From Cereibacter_A sp052244495 (GTDB taxonomy: Bacteria > Pseudomonadota > Alphaproteobacteria > Rhodobacterales > Rhodobacteraceae), in the NCBI GenBank assembly GCA_052244495.1, contig JBQPXH010000004.1: a stretch of DNA of 64,000 nt. The stretch is one strand, 5' to 3'. This document shows, one piece after another, positions 51,562-60,239 of the stretch (positions are counted from its first letter, which is position 1; each line of letters begins with the position of its first letter). The notes under the pieces are model-generated. The model saw only the letters and a program-made list of their open reading frames with translations, ran no database searches and was not told the origin of the DNA. The translations under genes were made by a program, and so were the position numbers.

Positions 51562-52254
51562 ATGACCGACCTTGCCTCCTTCCCCATCACCCGCCGCTGG
51601 CCGCCACGTCGGCCGGAAGCGATCCAGCTCTACTCGCTGACGACGCCGAATGGCGTGAAGGCCTCGATCGCGCTCGAAGAGCTTGGTCTGGACTATGATG
51701 CCCATCTGGTGGACTTCGAGGCAAGCGACCAGACGAGTCCAGAGTTCCTTTCCCTGAACCCGAACAACAAGATCCCCGCCATCATCGACCCGCAGGGCCC
51801 CGGCGGCGAACCTCTGGCCCTCTTCGAGAGCGGGGCGATCCTCGTCTATCTCGCAGAGAAGACCGGGCGCCTCATGTCGGCGGAACGGCGCTACGAGGTG
51901 CTGCAGTGGCTCATGTTCCAGATGGGCGGGATCGGCCCGATGTTCGGACAGCTCGGCTATTTCCACCATTTCGCCGGAAAGGAGATCGAGGATCCGCGCC
52001 CGAAGGAACGCTACCGGGCCGAGACTGCGCGCCTGCTGAAGGTGCTCGACCATGCGATGCAGGGACGCGAGTGGATCGCGGGCGACTATTCGATCGCGGA
52101 CATCGCGATCTGCCCCTGGCTGCGCACGCTGCGCGATTACTACCAGGCCGCCGAGATCGCCGGCTGGTCGGACCTGACGAACGTCCCCGGATGGCTGGAC
52201 CGTTTCCTCGAGCGTCCGGCCGTCCAGCGCGGTCTGAGCATCCCGTCGCGCTGA
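51562..52254 (+). CDS. Glutathione S-transferase, YfcG/YghU-like
   Basis: 230 residues from the ATG at 51562 (GGAG upstream). Thioredoxin-like N-terminal domain with QLYSLTTPNGVKASIALEEL, the TPNG pattern of nu-class (disulphide-bond oxidoreductase) enzymes, NPNNKIPAI with the cis-proline, and ESGAILVYLAEK for glutathione binding; helical C-terminal domain. A disulphide reductase role with two glutathiones is likely from family; substrate unknown. Confidence 0.9.
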   Translation: MTDLASFPITRRWPPRRPEAIQLYSLTTPNGVKASIALEELGLDYDAHLVDFEASDQTSPEFLSLNPNNKIPAIIDPQGPGGEPLALFESGAILVYLAEKTGRLMSAERRYEVLQWLMFQMGGIGPMFGQLGYFHHFAGKEIEDPRPKERYRAETARLLKVLDHAMQGREWIAGDYSIADIAICPWLRTLRDYYQAAEIAGWSDLTNVPGWLDRFLERPAVQRGLSIPSR

Positions 52255-52339
52255 GGGACTTTCGCCACCCGGCGCCACCGTATCGGCCCCGGCAGGCGGT
52301 GAAGCGGGGGCAAGCCAGGCTCGCCCGGTTCGCCTTCCG

Positions 52340-52891
52340 CTATTTGGTCATGGCCGCCAGCACGGCCATGGCCTCGGGCGAATCCCAGTCGGCATCGCCG
52401 ATCAGCCGGGCCACCTCGCGGCCCTGCGGATCGATGACCAGCGTCACGGGCAGGCCCATGACGCCGATCTGCCGGGCGAGCGCCGACTTCGGGTCACGCA
52501 GGACGGGAAGATGCGTGACACCGGCCTCGTCGAAGAACTTGCGGATGCCGGGCACAGCGTTGCGGCCGGTCGCCACCGTCACCACCGCAAAGGCGTCGCC
52601 GCCCATCGCGGCCTCGAGCCGGTCGAGCGTCGGCATCTCCGCGCGGCAGGGGGCGCACCAGGTGGCCCAGAAATTCGCCACCACCCAGCGCCCGTGCCAG
52701 TCCGAGAGCGACCGCGGCTTCTCGTCGAGATCGGCAAGCGTCGCCTCGGGCAGCGGCTTCGGCTCCGCGTGGATCACCAGCTTCCTCATGTCGCCCGAAA
52801 GCAGCGCCTGCGCCTCGGCCGGACCCGCCGCCGCGCCGTTTGCACCGAAGGTCAAGGACGTGTAGATCACGGCAATCAACAGACGCAGCAT
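52340..52891 (-). CDS. tlpA: TlpA-type periplasmic thiol-disulphide oxidoreductase
   Basis: 183 residues from the ATG at 52891, preceded by GGGAGGTGAA. Signal or anchor helix at residues 1-20, thioredoxin fold with active site WCAPC (C79, C82) and the cis-Pro in MGLPVTLVID. TlpA-like proteins reduce apocytochromes or copper-binding proteins during cytochrome oxidase assembly, fitting the oxidase genes elsewhere in the window. Its start is only 21 bases from the divergent argH start. Confidence 0.88.
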   Translation of the reverse strand: MLRLLIAVIYTSLTFGANGAAAGPAEAQALLSGDMRKLVIHAEPKPLPEATLADLDEKPRSLSDWHGRWVVANFWATWCAPCRAEMPTLDRLEAAMGGDAFAVVTVATGRNAVPGIRKFFDEAGVTHLPVLRDPKSALARQIGVMGLPVTLVIDPQGREVARLIGDADWDSPEAMAVLAAMTK

Positions 52892-52912
52892 TTCACCTCC
52901 CGAAGGCTTCCC

Positions 52913-54328
52913 ATGTCCGACGCGCCCGTATCTTCCTCCGCCGCCAACGCCATGTGGGGCGGTCGCTTCGCCGCGGGGCCCGACGCGATCATGCAGGCGA
53001 TCAACGCCTCGATCGGCTTCGACAAGCGGCTCTACGCGCAGGATATCCGCGGCTCTCGTGCCCATGCCGCCATGCTTGCGGCGCAGGGTATCCTGACTTC
53101 TAGGGATGCCGAGGCAATCGGGGAAGGGCTTCTCACCGTTTTGTCAGAGATCGAGGCGGGCGGCTTCCCCTTCCGGGTCGAGCTCGAGGACATCCACATG
53201 AATGTGGAGGCGCGGCTGAAGGAGCTGATCGGCGAGCCCGCCGGGCGGCTTCACACCGCGCGGAGCCGGAACGACCAGGTGGCGGTGGACTTCCGTCTCT
53301 GGGTCCGCGACCAGTGCGACGCGGCCATCACGGGGATCGAGGCGCTGATGCGGGCCTTCCTCGCGCAGGCCGAGGCCGGGGCCGACTGGGTCATGCCGGG
53401 CTTCACGCACCTGCAGACCGCGCAGCCGGTGACCTGGGGCCATCACATGCTGGCCTATGTCGAGATGCTGGCCCGCGACCGCTCGCGTTTCGTGGATGCC
53501 CGCGCGCGGATGAACGAATGCCCGCTGGGCGCCGCGGCTCTGGCCGGGACCGGCTTCCCCATCGACCGGCACATGACGGCGGCGGCGCTCGGCTTCGACC
53601 GGCCCACGGCCAACAGCCTCGATTCGGTCTCGGACCGGGACTTCGCCCTCGAATTTCTGTCGGCCTCGGCGATCTGCGCCCTGCATCTGTCGCGATTCGC
53701 CGAAGAGCTGGTGATCTGGTCCTCGGCGCAGTTCCGCTTCGTGCGCCTCTCGGACCGCTGGACCACCGGCTCGTCGATCATGCCGCAGAAGAAGAACCCG
53801 GACGCTGCGGAACTCCTGCGGGCCAAGCTCGGCCGGGTGCTGGGCGCGGCCGTCGCGCTCTTCACCGTGATGAAGGGCCTGCCGCTGACCTATTCCAAGG
53901 ACATGCAGGAGGACAAGGAGCAGGTCTTCGACGCCGCCGACACGCTGATGCTGGGGCTGGCCGCCATGACCGGGATGGTCGGTGACATGCAGGCCAACCG
54001 CGAGAGCCTCGCCGCCGCCGCGGCCTCGGGCTTCTCGACGGCAACCGATCTCGCCGACTGGCTGGTGCGCGAGCTGGGCCTGCCCTTCCGTGACGCGCAC
54101 CACGTCACCGGCAGCCTCGTCGCCCGCGCCGAAGCGAAGGGCTGCGACCTGCCCGACCTCTCGCTTGCCGAGATGCAGGAGGTCCATTCCGGCATCCGCG
54201 AGGACGTCTTTGCCGTGCTGGGGGTCGAGAACTCGGTGCGCAGCCGGACCTCCTATGGCGGAACCGCCCCCGATAACGTCCGCGCGCAGGTGGCGCGCTG
54301 GAAAGAGCAGATGGGAGATGCCGCATGA
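52913..54328 (+). CDS. argH: Argininosuccinate lyase
   Basis: 471 residues from the ATG at 52913 (GAAGG upstream). Fumarase/aspartase superfamily: WGGRFA, TARSRNDQVA, PGFTHLQTAQP with catalytic H166, and the mobile signature loop GSSIMPQKKNPD (286-297) with S287. It splits argininosuccinate to arginine and fumarate. Its stop overlaps the start of the small lipoprotein gene (ATGA), beginning a run of co-directional genes to lysA. Confidence 0.97.
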   Translation: MSDAPVSSSAANAMWGGRFAAGPDAIMQAINASIGFDKRLYAQDIRGSRAHAAMLAAQGILTSRDAEAIGEGLLTVLSEIEAGGFPFRVELEDIHMNVEARLKELIGEPAGRLHTARSRNDQVAVDFRLWVRDQCDAAITGIEALMRAFLAQAEAGADWVMPGFTHLQTAQPVTWGHHMLAYVEMLARDRSRFVDARARMNECPLGAAALAGTGFPIDRHMTAAALGFDRPTANSLDSVSDRDFALEFLSASAICALHLSRFAEELVIWSSAQFRFVRLSDRWTTGSSIMPQKKNPDAAELLRAKLGRVLGAAVALFTVMKGLPLTYSKDMQEDKEQVFDAADTLMLGLAAMTGMVGDMQANRESLAAAAASGFSTATDLADWLVRELGLPFRDAHHVTGSLVARAEAKGCDLPDLSLAEMQEVHSGIREDVFAVLGVENSVRSRTSYGGTAPDNVRAQVARWKEQMGDAA

Positions 54329-54474
54329 AGGCTTCGCTGATCCTCGTCATCCTTGCCCTCGCGGGCTGCGGCATCGACGGCCCGCCGCTGCGCCCCGGCA
54401 CCGACCAGCCGGTCGAGGTCCAGCCGGGGCTCTCCATCGGCGGAACCGCCGAGTTCGGCATCCGGAGCAACTGA
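54325..54474 (+). CDS. Small lipoprotein, LptM-like
   Basis: 49 residues, below usual gene-finder cutoffs. Lipoprotein signal MKASLILVILALAGC with the acylated C15, followed by GIDGPPLRPG, which resembles the GCGxxGPLxxP motif of LptM (YifL), the lipoprotein that helps LptD fold in the outer membrane. It overlaps the argH stop (ATGA) and lies upstream of lysA; an argH-lipoprotein-lysA order is widespread for this family. The remaining 25 residues do not resemble E. coli LptM. Confidence 0.7.
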   Translation: MKASLILVILALAGCGIDGPPLRPGTDQPVEVQPGLSIGGTAEFGIRSN

Positions 54475-54478
54475 CGCC

Positions 54479-54697
54479 ATGCTCCGGGCGCTCCTCCTGC
54501 TGCTGGGCCTCGCCGCCTGCACCGATCCGAACGCACCCCAACTCGGGCTCGGCGTCGGCGTCGGTCCCGGTGGCGTGCGGGTTCATCCCCGCATGTCGAC
54601 CCGTGTCGCCGGGACGAGCGTCGGCGTGAACCCGCACGGGGCCTCGGTTGGCACCGGCATCGGAAATGTTGGCGTCGCCGTCGGAGGAGGTTTCTGA
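54479..54697 (+). CDS. Small glycine-rich lipoprotein
   Basis: 72 residues starting 4 bases after the previous stop. Signal MLRALLLLLGLAAC gives a lipobox (LAAC, C14). The mature part is Gly/Val-rich with near repeats (GLGVGVGPGGVRVHP, SVGVNPHGASVGTGIGNVGVAVGGGF), suggesting a beta-type or flexible surface. No family recognised. One base before the DUF2834 gene, so co-transcribed. Confidence 0.7.
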   Translation: MLRALLLLLGLAACTDPNAPQLGLGVGVGPGGVRVHPRMSTRVAGTSVGVNPHGASVGTGIGNVGVAVGGGF

Positions 54698-54698
54698 C

Positions 54699-55016
54699 AT
54701 GTCACCGCTGCGCATGATCTTCCTGGCCCTCGCACTTTGGGGCGCGACCCACCCGATGTATCACTTCGTCTCCTACATGGTGACGACGGGCGAGGGCTTC
54801 GGCGGCATGATTGACGCCTGGTATGTGAACGCCTCGACCACGGGCCTCGTGTGGGATCTCACGATCTCGGCCATCACGCTCACGGTCTGGATCCTGGCGG
54901 AGACCTTCACCCGAAAGAACTGGATCGCGCTGGTGGCGATCCCCGCCACCTTCCTGATCGGCGTGTCCTGCGGGCTCCCGCTCTACCTCTTCCTCCGCTC
55001 GCGCCCGATTACCTGA
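54699..55016 (+). CDS. DUF2834 small membrane protein
   Basis: 105 residues with three hydrophobic helices (MIFLALALWGATHPMYHF; LVWDLTISAITLTVWILAE; WIALVAIPATFLIGVSCGLP). The spacing and the WDL motif fit DUF2834, a family of unknown function. Last gene before the heptamer repeat and lysA. Confidence 0.75.
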   Translation: MSPLRMIFLALALWGATHPMYHFVSYMVTTGEGFGGMIDAWYVNASTTGLVWDLTISAITLTVWILAETFTRKNWIALVAIPATFLIGVSCGLPLYLFLRSRPIT

Positions 55017-55115
55017 GGAGATGCGAACACGGGAGAGGTTCCCGAACAGGGAGCGGCTCCGGGACACAGTCGGGCCACCCCCGTGCTTCGCCCTCGCCTG
55101 TTGATCTCCTCGTCC

Positions 55116-55181
55116 CGCCTTCCGCCTTCCGCCTTCCGCCTTCCGCCTTCCGCCTTCCGCCTTCCGCCTTCCGCCTTCCGC
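55116..55181. repeat. Heptanucleotide tandem repeat (CGCCTTC)9
   Basis: Nine perfect copies of CGCCTTC (55116-55178) and a partial tenth. It lies in the 208-base gap between the DUF2834 gene and lysA, ending 44 bases before the lysA ATG. A 7-base unit is typical of slippage-prone repeats, so copy number may vary between isolates and change promoter or leader length. Confidence 0.95.
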
Positions 55182-55224
55182 GACCCGCTCGCCGACCCTG
55201 CCGGCCCCTGCAAGCTGAAAGATC

Positions 55225-56490
55225 ATGGACCATTTTCTCTACCGTAACGGGTCGCTCCACGCCGAGGACGTGCGGCTCTCGGACATCGCCGCCACCGTCG
55301 GCACGCCCTTCTACTGCTATTCCTCGGCCACGCTCGAGCGGCACTACCGGCTCTTCACCGAGGCGCTGACGCCGCTGCCGCACATGGTCTGCTTCGCGAT
55401 CAAGTCGCTGTCGAACCTCGCGGTGCTGAAGCTGCTCGGCAACCTCGGCGCGGGCATGGACGTGGTTTCGGGCGGCGAATATCGGCGGGCGAAGGCCGCG
55501 GGAGTGCCCGGCGACCGGATCGTCTTCTCGGGCGTCGGCAAGACCCGCGAGGAGATGCGCACCGCGCTCGAAGGCGGCATCCGCCAGTTCAACGTCGAAT
55601 CCGAACCCGAGATGCGGGCACTGTCCGAGGTGGCCCACTCCATGGGGCTGCGCGCGCCCGTCGCGGTTCGGGTCAATCCGGACGTGGACGCCCGCACGCA
55701 CGAGAAGATCGCGACGGGCAAGAAGGAGAACAAGTTCGGCATCCCGATCGAGCGCGCCTCCGAGGTCTATGCCGAGGCCGCGGCGCTGCCGGGGCTCGAG
55801 GTCGTGGGCATCGACGTCCACATCGGATCACAGCTCACCGAACTCGAGCCCTTCGAGCAGGCCTACCTGAAGGTCGCCGAACTGACCGGCCGCCTGCGCG
55901 CCGAGGGCCACGAGATCCGCAGGCTCGACCTCGGCGGCGGGCTCGGCATCCCCTATACGCGGTCGAACGAGGCCCCTCCCCTGCCACTCGACTACGGCGC
56001 GCTGATCAAGCGCACCGTGGGCCACCTCGGCTGCGAGATCGAGATCGAGCCGGGCCGGCTGATCTCGGGCAACTCGGGGGTGCTGGTGAGCCGGGTCATC
56101 TACGTCAAGAGCGGCGAGGGGCGCGACTTCCTGATCCTCGATGCGGCGATGAACGACCTCCTGCGGCCCTCGATGTATGGCGCACACCACGACATCGTGC
56201 CGGTCGAGGAGCCCGCTCCGGCGGCCGAGACCCAGGCCTACGATGTGGTGGGCCCGATCTGCGAGACCGGCGATACCTTCGCGAAGGCCCGTGCCCTGCC
56301 GGCGCTGGCCGAGGGAGACCTCGTGGCCTTTCGTTCGGCCGGCGCCTATGGCGCGGTGATGGCGTCGGAATACAATTCGCGCCCCCTCATTCCCGAGGTG
56401 CTGGTGGGCGGGGATCACTTCGCCGTCATTCGGGCAAGACCGACGTTTGACGAAATGCTCGCACGCGATAGCATCCCGGAATGGCTGTGA
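55225..56490 (+). CDS. lysA: Diaminopimelate decarboxylase
   Basis: 421 residues. PLP-binding K60 in VCFAIKS; GAGMDVVSGGEYRRA; HIGSQ; EPGRLISGNSG; and the dimer-interface CETGDTF. It produces lysine from meso-diaminopimelate, the last step of the pathway. Start by family N-terminus (MDHFLYRNGSLHAEDV); no strong Shine-Dalgarno. 28 bases before the TIGR02302 gene. Confidence 0.96.
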   Translation: MDHFLYRNGSLHAEDVRLSDIAATVGTPFYCYSSATLERHYRLFTEALTPLPHMVCFAIKSLSNLAVLKLLGNLGAGMDVVSGGEYRRAKAAGVPGDRIVFSGVGKTREEMRTALEGGIRQFNVESEPEMRALSEVAHSMGLRAPVAVRVNPDVDARTHEKIATGKKENKFGIPIERASEVYAEAAALPGLEVVGIDVHIGSQLTELEPFEQAYLKVAELTGRLRAEGHEIRRLDLGGGLGIPYTRSNEAPPLPLDYGALIKRTVGHLGCEIEIEPGRLISGNSGVLVSRVIYVKSGEGRDFLILDAAMNDLLRPSMYGAHHDIVPVEEPAPAAETQAYDVVGPICETGDTFAKARALPALAEGDLVAFRSAGAYGAVMASEYNSRPLIPEVLVGGDHFAVIRARPTFDEMLARDSIPEWL

Positions 56491-56518
56491 CGCGCGCAGC
56501 CTCAGTCAGGCGAGGCGC

Positions 56519-59068
56519 ATGGCCCAGGAAACCCGCGACCGCGAGGCAGCCCAGACATCTGTGACCGATCCGGCCACCCGGGCGGCGCTGGCGCGGTTGG
56601 TCTGGCCGCTCCGGCTGACCTTGGCGGGTCTGTGGGCCGAGCGGCTGGCGCGGAGCTTCTGGCCGGTCTGGACGATCCTGATCGCCACTCTGGCAGCTCT
56701 AGTCTTCGGGCTGCAGGATCTGCTTCCCCTCGACTGGGTGCGCGGGGCTCTGGTGCTGGCGGGCCTGGGGGCTTTCGTGGCGGTGGCCTTCGGGGTTCGC
56801 GCGTTCCGCAAGCCGACGCGGGCGGATGCGATGGCCCGGCTCGATGCCTCGCTGCCGGGGCGGCCGATCTCCTCGATGACCGACGAGCAGGCGATCGGCA
56901 GCGGCGATCCCTGGTCGCGCGCGATCTGGGAGACGCACCGCCGCCGCATGGCCGAGCGCGCGGCCGAGGCGCGACCGGTCCGTCCTGACCTGCGGCTTGC
57001 ACCGCGTGATCCCTTCGCGTTGCGCTACCTCGCGCTGACCGCCCTGGTCGTCGCGCTGATCTTCGGCTCGGTCTGGCGCGTGGCTTCGGTGACGGGCATC
57101 GCCGGCGGCGGTGCCGAAGCCATGGTGGGACCCAGCTGGGAGGTCTGGGCGCAGCCCCCCTCCTACACCGGCAAGCCCTCGCTCTACCTGAACGAGATCG
57201 ACGACGCCGAGATCACTCTCCCGGTCGGAAGCCGCCTGCAGATCCGCCTCTATGGCGAACTGGGCGACCTGACGGTGACCGAGAGCGTGTCGGGCCGCCC
57301 GGCGGGCGAAGCGCCGCCCGGGCCCGCGCAGGACGTGGAGGTCCGCCAGACCGGCGCGGTCACCATCGACGGACCCGGCGGGCGCAGCTGGAAGATCATG
57401 GCGCTGGCAGATCGTCCGCCGCTCGTGACCGCCGACGGCAACATGGAACGTGAGGCCGACGGGCAGATGAAGCTCTCGTTCTCGGCCCAGGACGACTACG
57501 GCGTCACCGGCGGCAAGGCGACGATCCTGCTCGACCTGCCCGAGGTCGACCGCCGCCATGGCCTCGCCATCGACCCGGAACCGCGCGAGCCGGTGACGCT
57601 CGACCTGCCGCTGCCCATCGCGGGCAGCCGCGTCGAGTTCAGCGAGACGCTGGTCGAGGATCTGGCCAAGCATCCCTTCGCGAACCTTCCCGTTGTGCTG
57701 AACCTCTCGGTCACCGATGCGGCCATGCAGGAGGGGCTGGCGGAGCCGCTGAAGGTGGTGCTGCCGGGCCGGCGTTTCTTCGACCCGCTGGCCGCGGCGT
57801 TGATCGAGATGCGGCGCGACCTGCTGTGGAACCGCGCCAACGGGCCGCGCACCGCGCAGATCCTCCATGCCGTGACGCATGCGCCCGAAGGTCTCTTCCG
57901 CAACCCGCGCGCCTTCCTGCGCACCCGCGTGCTGATGCGCCAGCTCGATGCCGGTGCCGCCACTCTCGCCCCGGCCGCGCGCGACGAGATCGCCGAGCAG
58001 CTTTGGGAAATCGCGCTGATGGTCGAGGAGGGCGATCTCGCCTCGGCGCTCGAGGCGCTGCGGCGCGCGCAGGACCGGCTCGACGAGGCGATCCGCAACG
58101 GGGCGTCGCAGGACGAGATCGAGCAGCTGATGGAGGAGATGCGTCAGGCGCTCGACAACTACATGCGCGAACTGGCCGAGGAAGCGCAGCGCAATCCCGA
58201 CCAGCAGCAGTCCGAGAACCGGCAGAGCATGGAGATGTCGGGCGACCAGCTGCAGGAGATGCTCGACAAGCTTCAGGAGCTGATGGAGCAGGGCAAGATG
58301 GCCGAAGCGGCCGAGCTGATGGAGATGATGCGTCAGCTGATGGAGAACATGCAGGTCACGATGGGCGAGGGCCAGGGTCAGGGTCAGGGCAGCCAGGCGA
58401 TGCGCGACCTCTCCGAAACGCTGCGCGACCAGCAGGGCCTGTCGGACGACTCGTTCCAGGAATTGCAGCGCGGGCCGCAGGGCCAGCAGGGTGAAGGCCA
58501 GCAGGGCGAGGGTCAGCAGGGCCAGAACCGGCAGGGCCAGGGTCAGCAGGGCGAGGGCCGAGACGGCCAGAGCCTCGCCGAACGCCAGCGCGAGCTTCGC
58601 GACCGCCTGAACGGCATGCAGGACCAGTCGCTGCCGGGCCAGGGCAGCCAGCGCGGCGAGAACGGCCGGCGCTCGCTCGACGATGCAGGCCGGGCGATGC
58701 GCGAGGCGGAGCGGGCGCTTCGGGACGGGGACCTGCCCGGCGCGCTCGACCGGCAGGCCGAGGCGATGGAGTCGCTGCGCGAGGGCATGCGCGAATTCGG
58801 CGAGGCCATGGCCGAGGAGCAGCGCCAGCAGAACGGACAGGGCGAGGGCGAGGCCTTCGGGCGGGCCGATCCCAACAGCCAGCGCGACCCGCTCGGGCGC
58901 GAACCGGGCGAAACCGGCCGGATCGGCTCGGACCGGAACATGCTTCAGGGCGAGGACGTCTACCGGCGGGCGCAGGACCTGCTGGACGAGATCCGCCGCC
59001 GGTCCGGCGACCTGTCGCGCCCCGAGATCGAGCGAGAGTATCTCCGGCGGCTTCTCGACATGTACTGA
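56519..59068 (+). CDS. TIGR02302 (DUF4175) family membrane protein
   Basis: 849 residues from the ATG at 56519. Two N-terminal helices (FWPVWTILIATLAALVFGLQ and WVRGALVLAGLGAFVAVAFG), a third near residue 180, a beta-rich periplasmic part (EVWAQPPSYTGKPSLYLNE), then a long Gln/Glu/Met-rich helical region (about 520-640) and a low-complexity GQ-rich tract (58480-58570) before a conserved C-terminal LDEIRRRSG. This is the TIGR02302/DUF4175 architecture of alphaproteobacteria; function is unknown, possibly envelope-related. Confidence 0.88.
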   Translation: MAQETRDREAAQTSVTDPATRAALARLVWPLRLTLAGLWAERLARSFWPVWTILIATLAALVFGLQDLLPLDWVRGALVLAGLGAFVAVAFGVRAFRKPTRADAMARLDASLPGRPISSMTDEQAIGSGDPWSRAIWETHRRRMAERAAEARPVRPDLRLAPRDPFALRYLALTALVVALIFGSVWRVASVTGIAGGGAEAMVGPSWEVWAQPPSYTGKPSLYLNEIDDAEITLPVGSRLQIRLYGELGDLTVTESVSGRPAGEAPPGPAQDVEVRQTGAVTIDGPGGRSWKIMALADRPPLVTADGNMEREADGQMKLSFSAQDDYGVTGGKATILLDLPEVDRRHGLAIDPEPREPVTLDLPLPIAGSRVEFSETLVEDLAKHPFANLPVVLNLSVTDAAMQEGLAEPLKVVLPGRRFFDPLAAALIEMRRDLLWNRANGPRTAQILHAVTHAPEGLFRNPRAFLRTRVLMRQLDAGAATLAPAARDEIAEQLWEIALMVEEGDLASALEALRRAQDRLDEAIRNGASQDEIEQLMEEMRQALDNYMRELAEEAQRNPDQQQSENRQSMEMSGDQLQEMLDKLQELMEQGKMAEAAELMEMMRQLMENMQVTMGEGQGQGQGSQAMRDLSETLRDQQGLSDDSFQELQRGPQGQQGEGQQGEGQQGQNRQGQGQQGEGRDGQSLAERQRELRDRLNGMQDQSLPGQGSQRGENGRRSLDDAGRAMREAERALRDGDLPGALDRQAEAMESLREGMREFGEAMAEEQRQQNGQGEGEAFGRADPNSQRDPLGREPGETGRIGSDRNMLQGEDVYRRAQDLLDEIRRRSGDLSRPEIEREYLRRLLDMY

Positions 59069-59121
59069 GCGGGGGCTGTCTGCCCCCGCGCCCCCGAGGA
59101 TATTTGCACGAGAATGAAGGA
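59069..59121 (+). repeat. Dispersed hairpin repeat of the Rhodobacter type (copy 2)
   Basis: GCGGGGGC and GCCCCCGC make an 8-pair stem around TGTCT, immediately after the TIGR02302 stop, followed by CCCCCGAGGATATTTGCACG and AGAATGAAGGA. The tail matches copy 1 at 44124-44152 closely. Confidence 0.75.
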
Positions 59122-59152
59122 CTGGCCTCCGGGGGAGGGGTTTGCCTCCGGG

Positions 59153-60073
59153 TCAGTCGCCGCGCAGGATCTCGACCGCCGCGCGAAGCAGGCGATCGAG
59201 CAGCAGCCGCGCCTCGTCCACGCCCGCAACATAGCTTCGCAGCGCCGGTTCGGCCTCGGGGATCTCGGCCGCGATACGGGGGGCCATGACATAGGCCGTG
59301 GCAAGGATGAGGGCGATGAAGATCATCAGGAAGAACCCCGTCCGGTAGCCGGCGCGCGACCCGCGCACCGGCTCCTCATCGGGCAGGGCCTCTTCCGGAG
59401 GGCGGGCGACGTTGGAGCGGAGGCTCGAATTTATCTCCTCGATGTCCGGCAGCAGGTCGCGACGCGGACGCGGCATGGGCTCTGCGATGGCCGCGCCACC
59501 GATCGGAGCACTTGGGCCTGCCGTGGCAGCAGCGGGCCTGCCCGGACCGGCCGCCACTGGACCGGCGGGCGCCTCCGGAATGGCCGAAGGCGCCGTCCGA
59601 ACGGGCTCCACATCCGTGTCCTCGCCACGGCGCTGGCGGGCGGCAAGTTCCGCTTCCTCACGCAGGACGGCGAGCAGGCTTTCGTCGAGGCTGCGGCTCG
59701 GGGGTGCGACGGGTTCGGGCACGGGTCCGGCGGACATGTCCTCCTCGTCGTCCTCGAGGTCGGTTCCACCGGCATGGCCAAACGCCGGGGCGGGACGAGG
59801 TGACGGGTCGGCCGGGGGAGGCGGAGCCTGCGTGTCTGCCGGCTCCGCGTTCGGTTCCGGCTCGGGCGCGGGATCGTAGGAAGGCGGGGCCGCGGCAGGG
59901 ATCGGAGCGGCAGGCGACGGCCTCGGCGCGGAGCCCTCCGGTCGGATCAGCGACACGGGGCGCTGGAACCACCCATGACCGCAGTTCGAGCACTGGACGT
60001 CACGCCCCTCCGGCGGGATTGCATCGTCGGACACTTCGTATTGCGCATCGCAACTCGGGCAAATCAGCCGCAT
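59153..60073 (-). CDS. Zinc-ribbon (MJ0042-type) membrane protein
   Basis: 306 residues from the ATG at 60073 (GGAAGAGGG upstream). N-terminal zinc ribbon with C5, C8, C28 and C31 (CPSCDAQYEV ... CSNCGHGWF), a long disordered Pro/Ala/Glu-rich linker, one transmembrane helix near residues 240-260 (FFLMIFIALILATAYVMAP) and a short C-terminal helix rich in Leu/Arg. A common alphaproteobacterial protein beside ftsE; function unknown. Confidence 0.85.
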   Translation of the reverse strand: MRLICPSCDAQYEVSDDAIPPEGRDVQCSNCGHGWFQRPVSLIRPEGSAPRPSPAAPIPAAAPPSYDPAPEPEPNAEPADTQAPPPPADPSPRPAPAFGHAGGTDLEDDEEDMSAGPVPEPVAPPSRSLDESLLAVLREEAELAARQRRGEDTDVEPVRTAPSAIPEAPAGPVAAGPGRPAAATAGPSAPIGGAAIAEPMPRPRRDLLPDIEEINSSLRSNVARPPEEALPDEEPVRGSRAGYRTGFFLMIFIALILATAYVMAPRIAAEIPEAEPALRSYVAGVDEARLLLDRLLRAAVEILRGD

Positions 60074-60239
60074 GTCCCTCTTCCTGCCCCCGGCCTTGTT
60101 TCTTGCGTCATCTTGTAGCGCCGATATGGCGACCATCCAAGCCTTTGTGGCCGAGGCCGCATCGAGCCGCATTGAAACCGCGCACGGGCTGGTTAAGACT
60201 GCGGCCGCATCCGCGGAGACGCCAAGGGGAGTGACGGGC

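Noticed and set aside
55116..55181. Tandem repeat considered as a CRISPR array
   Set aside because: The unit is 7 bases with no spacers and there are no cas genes.
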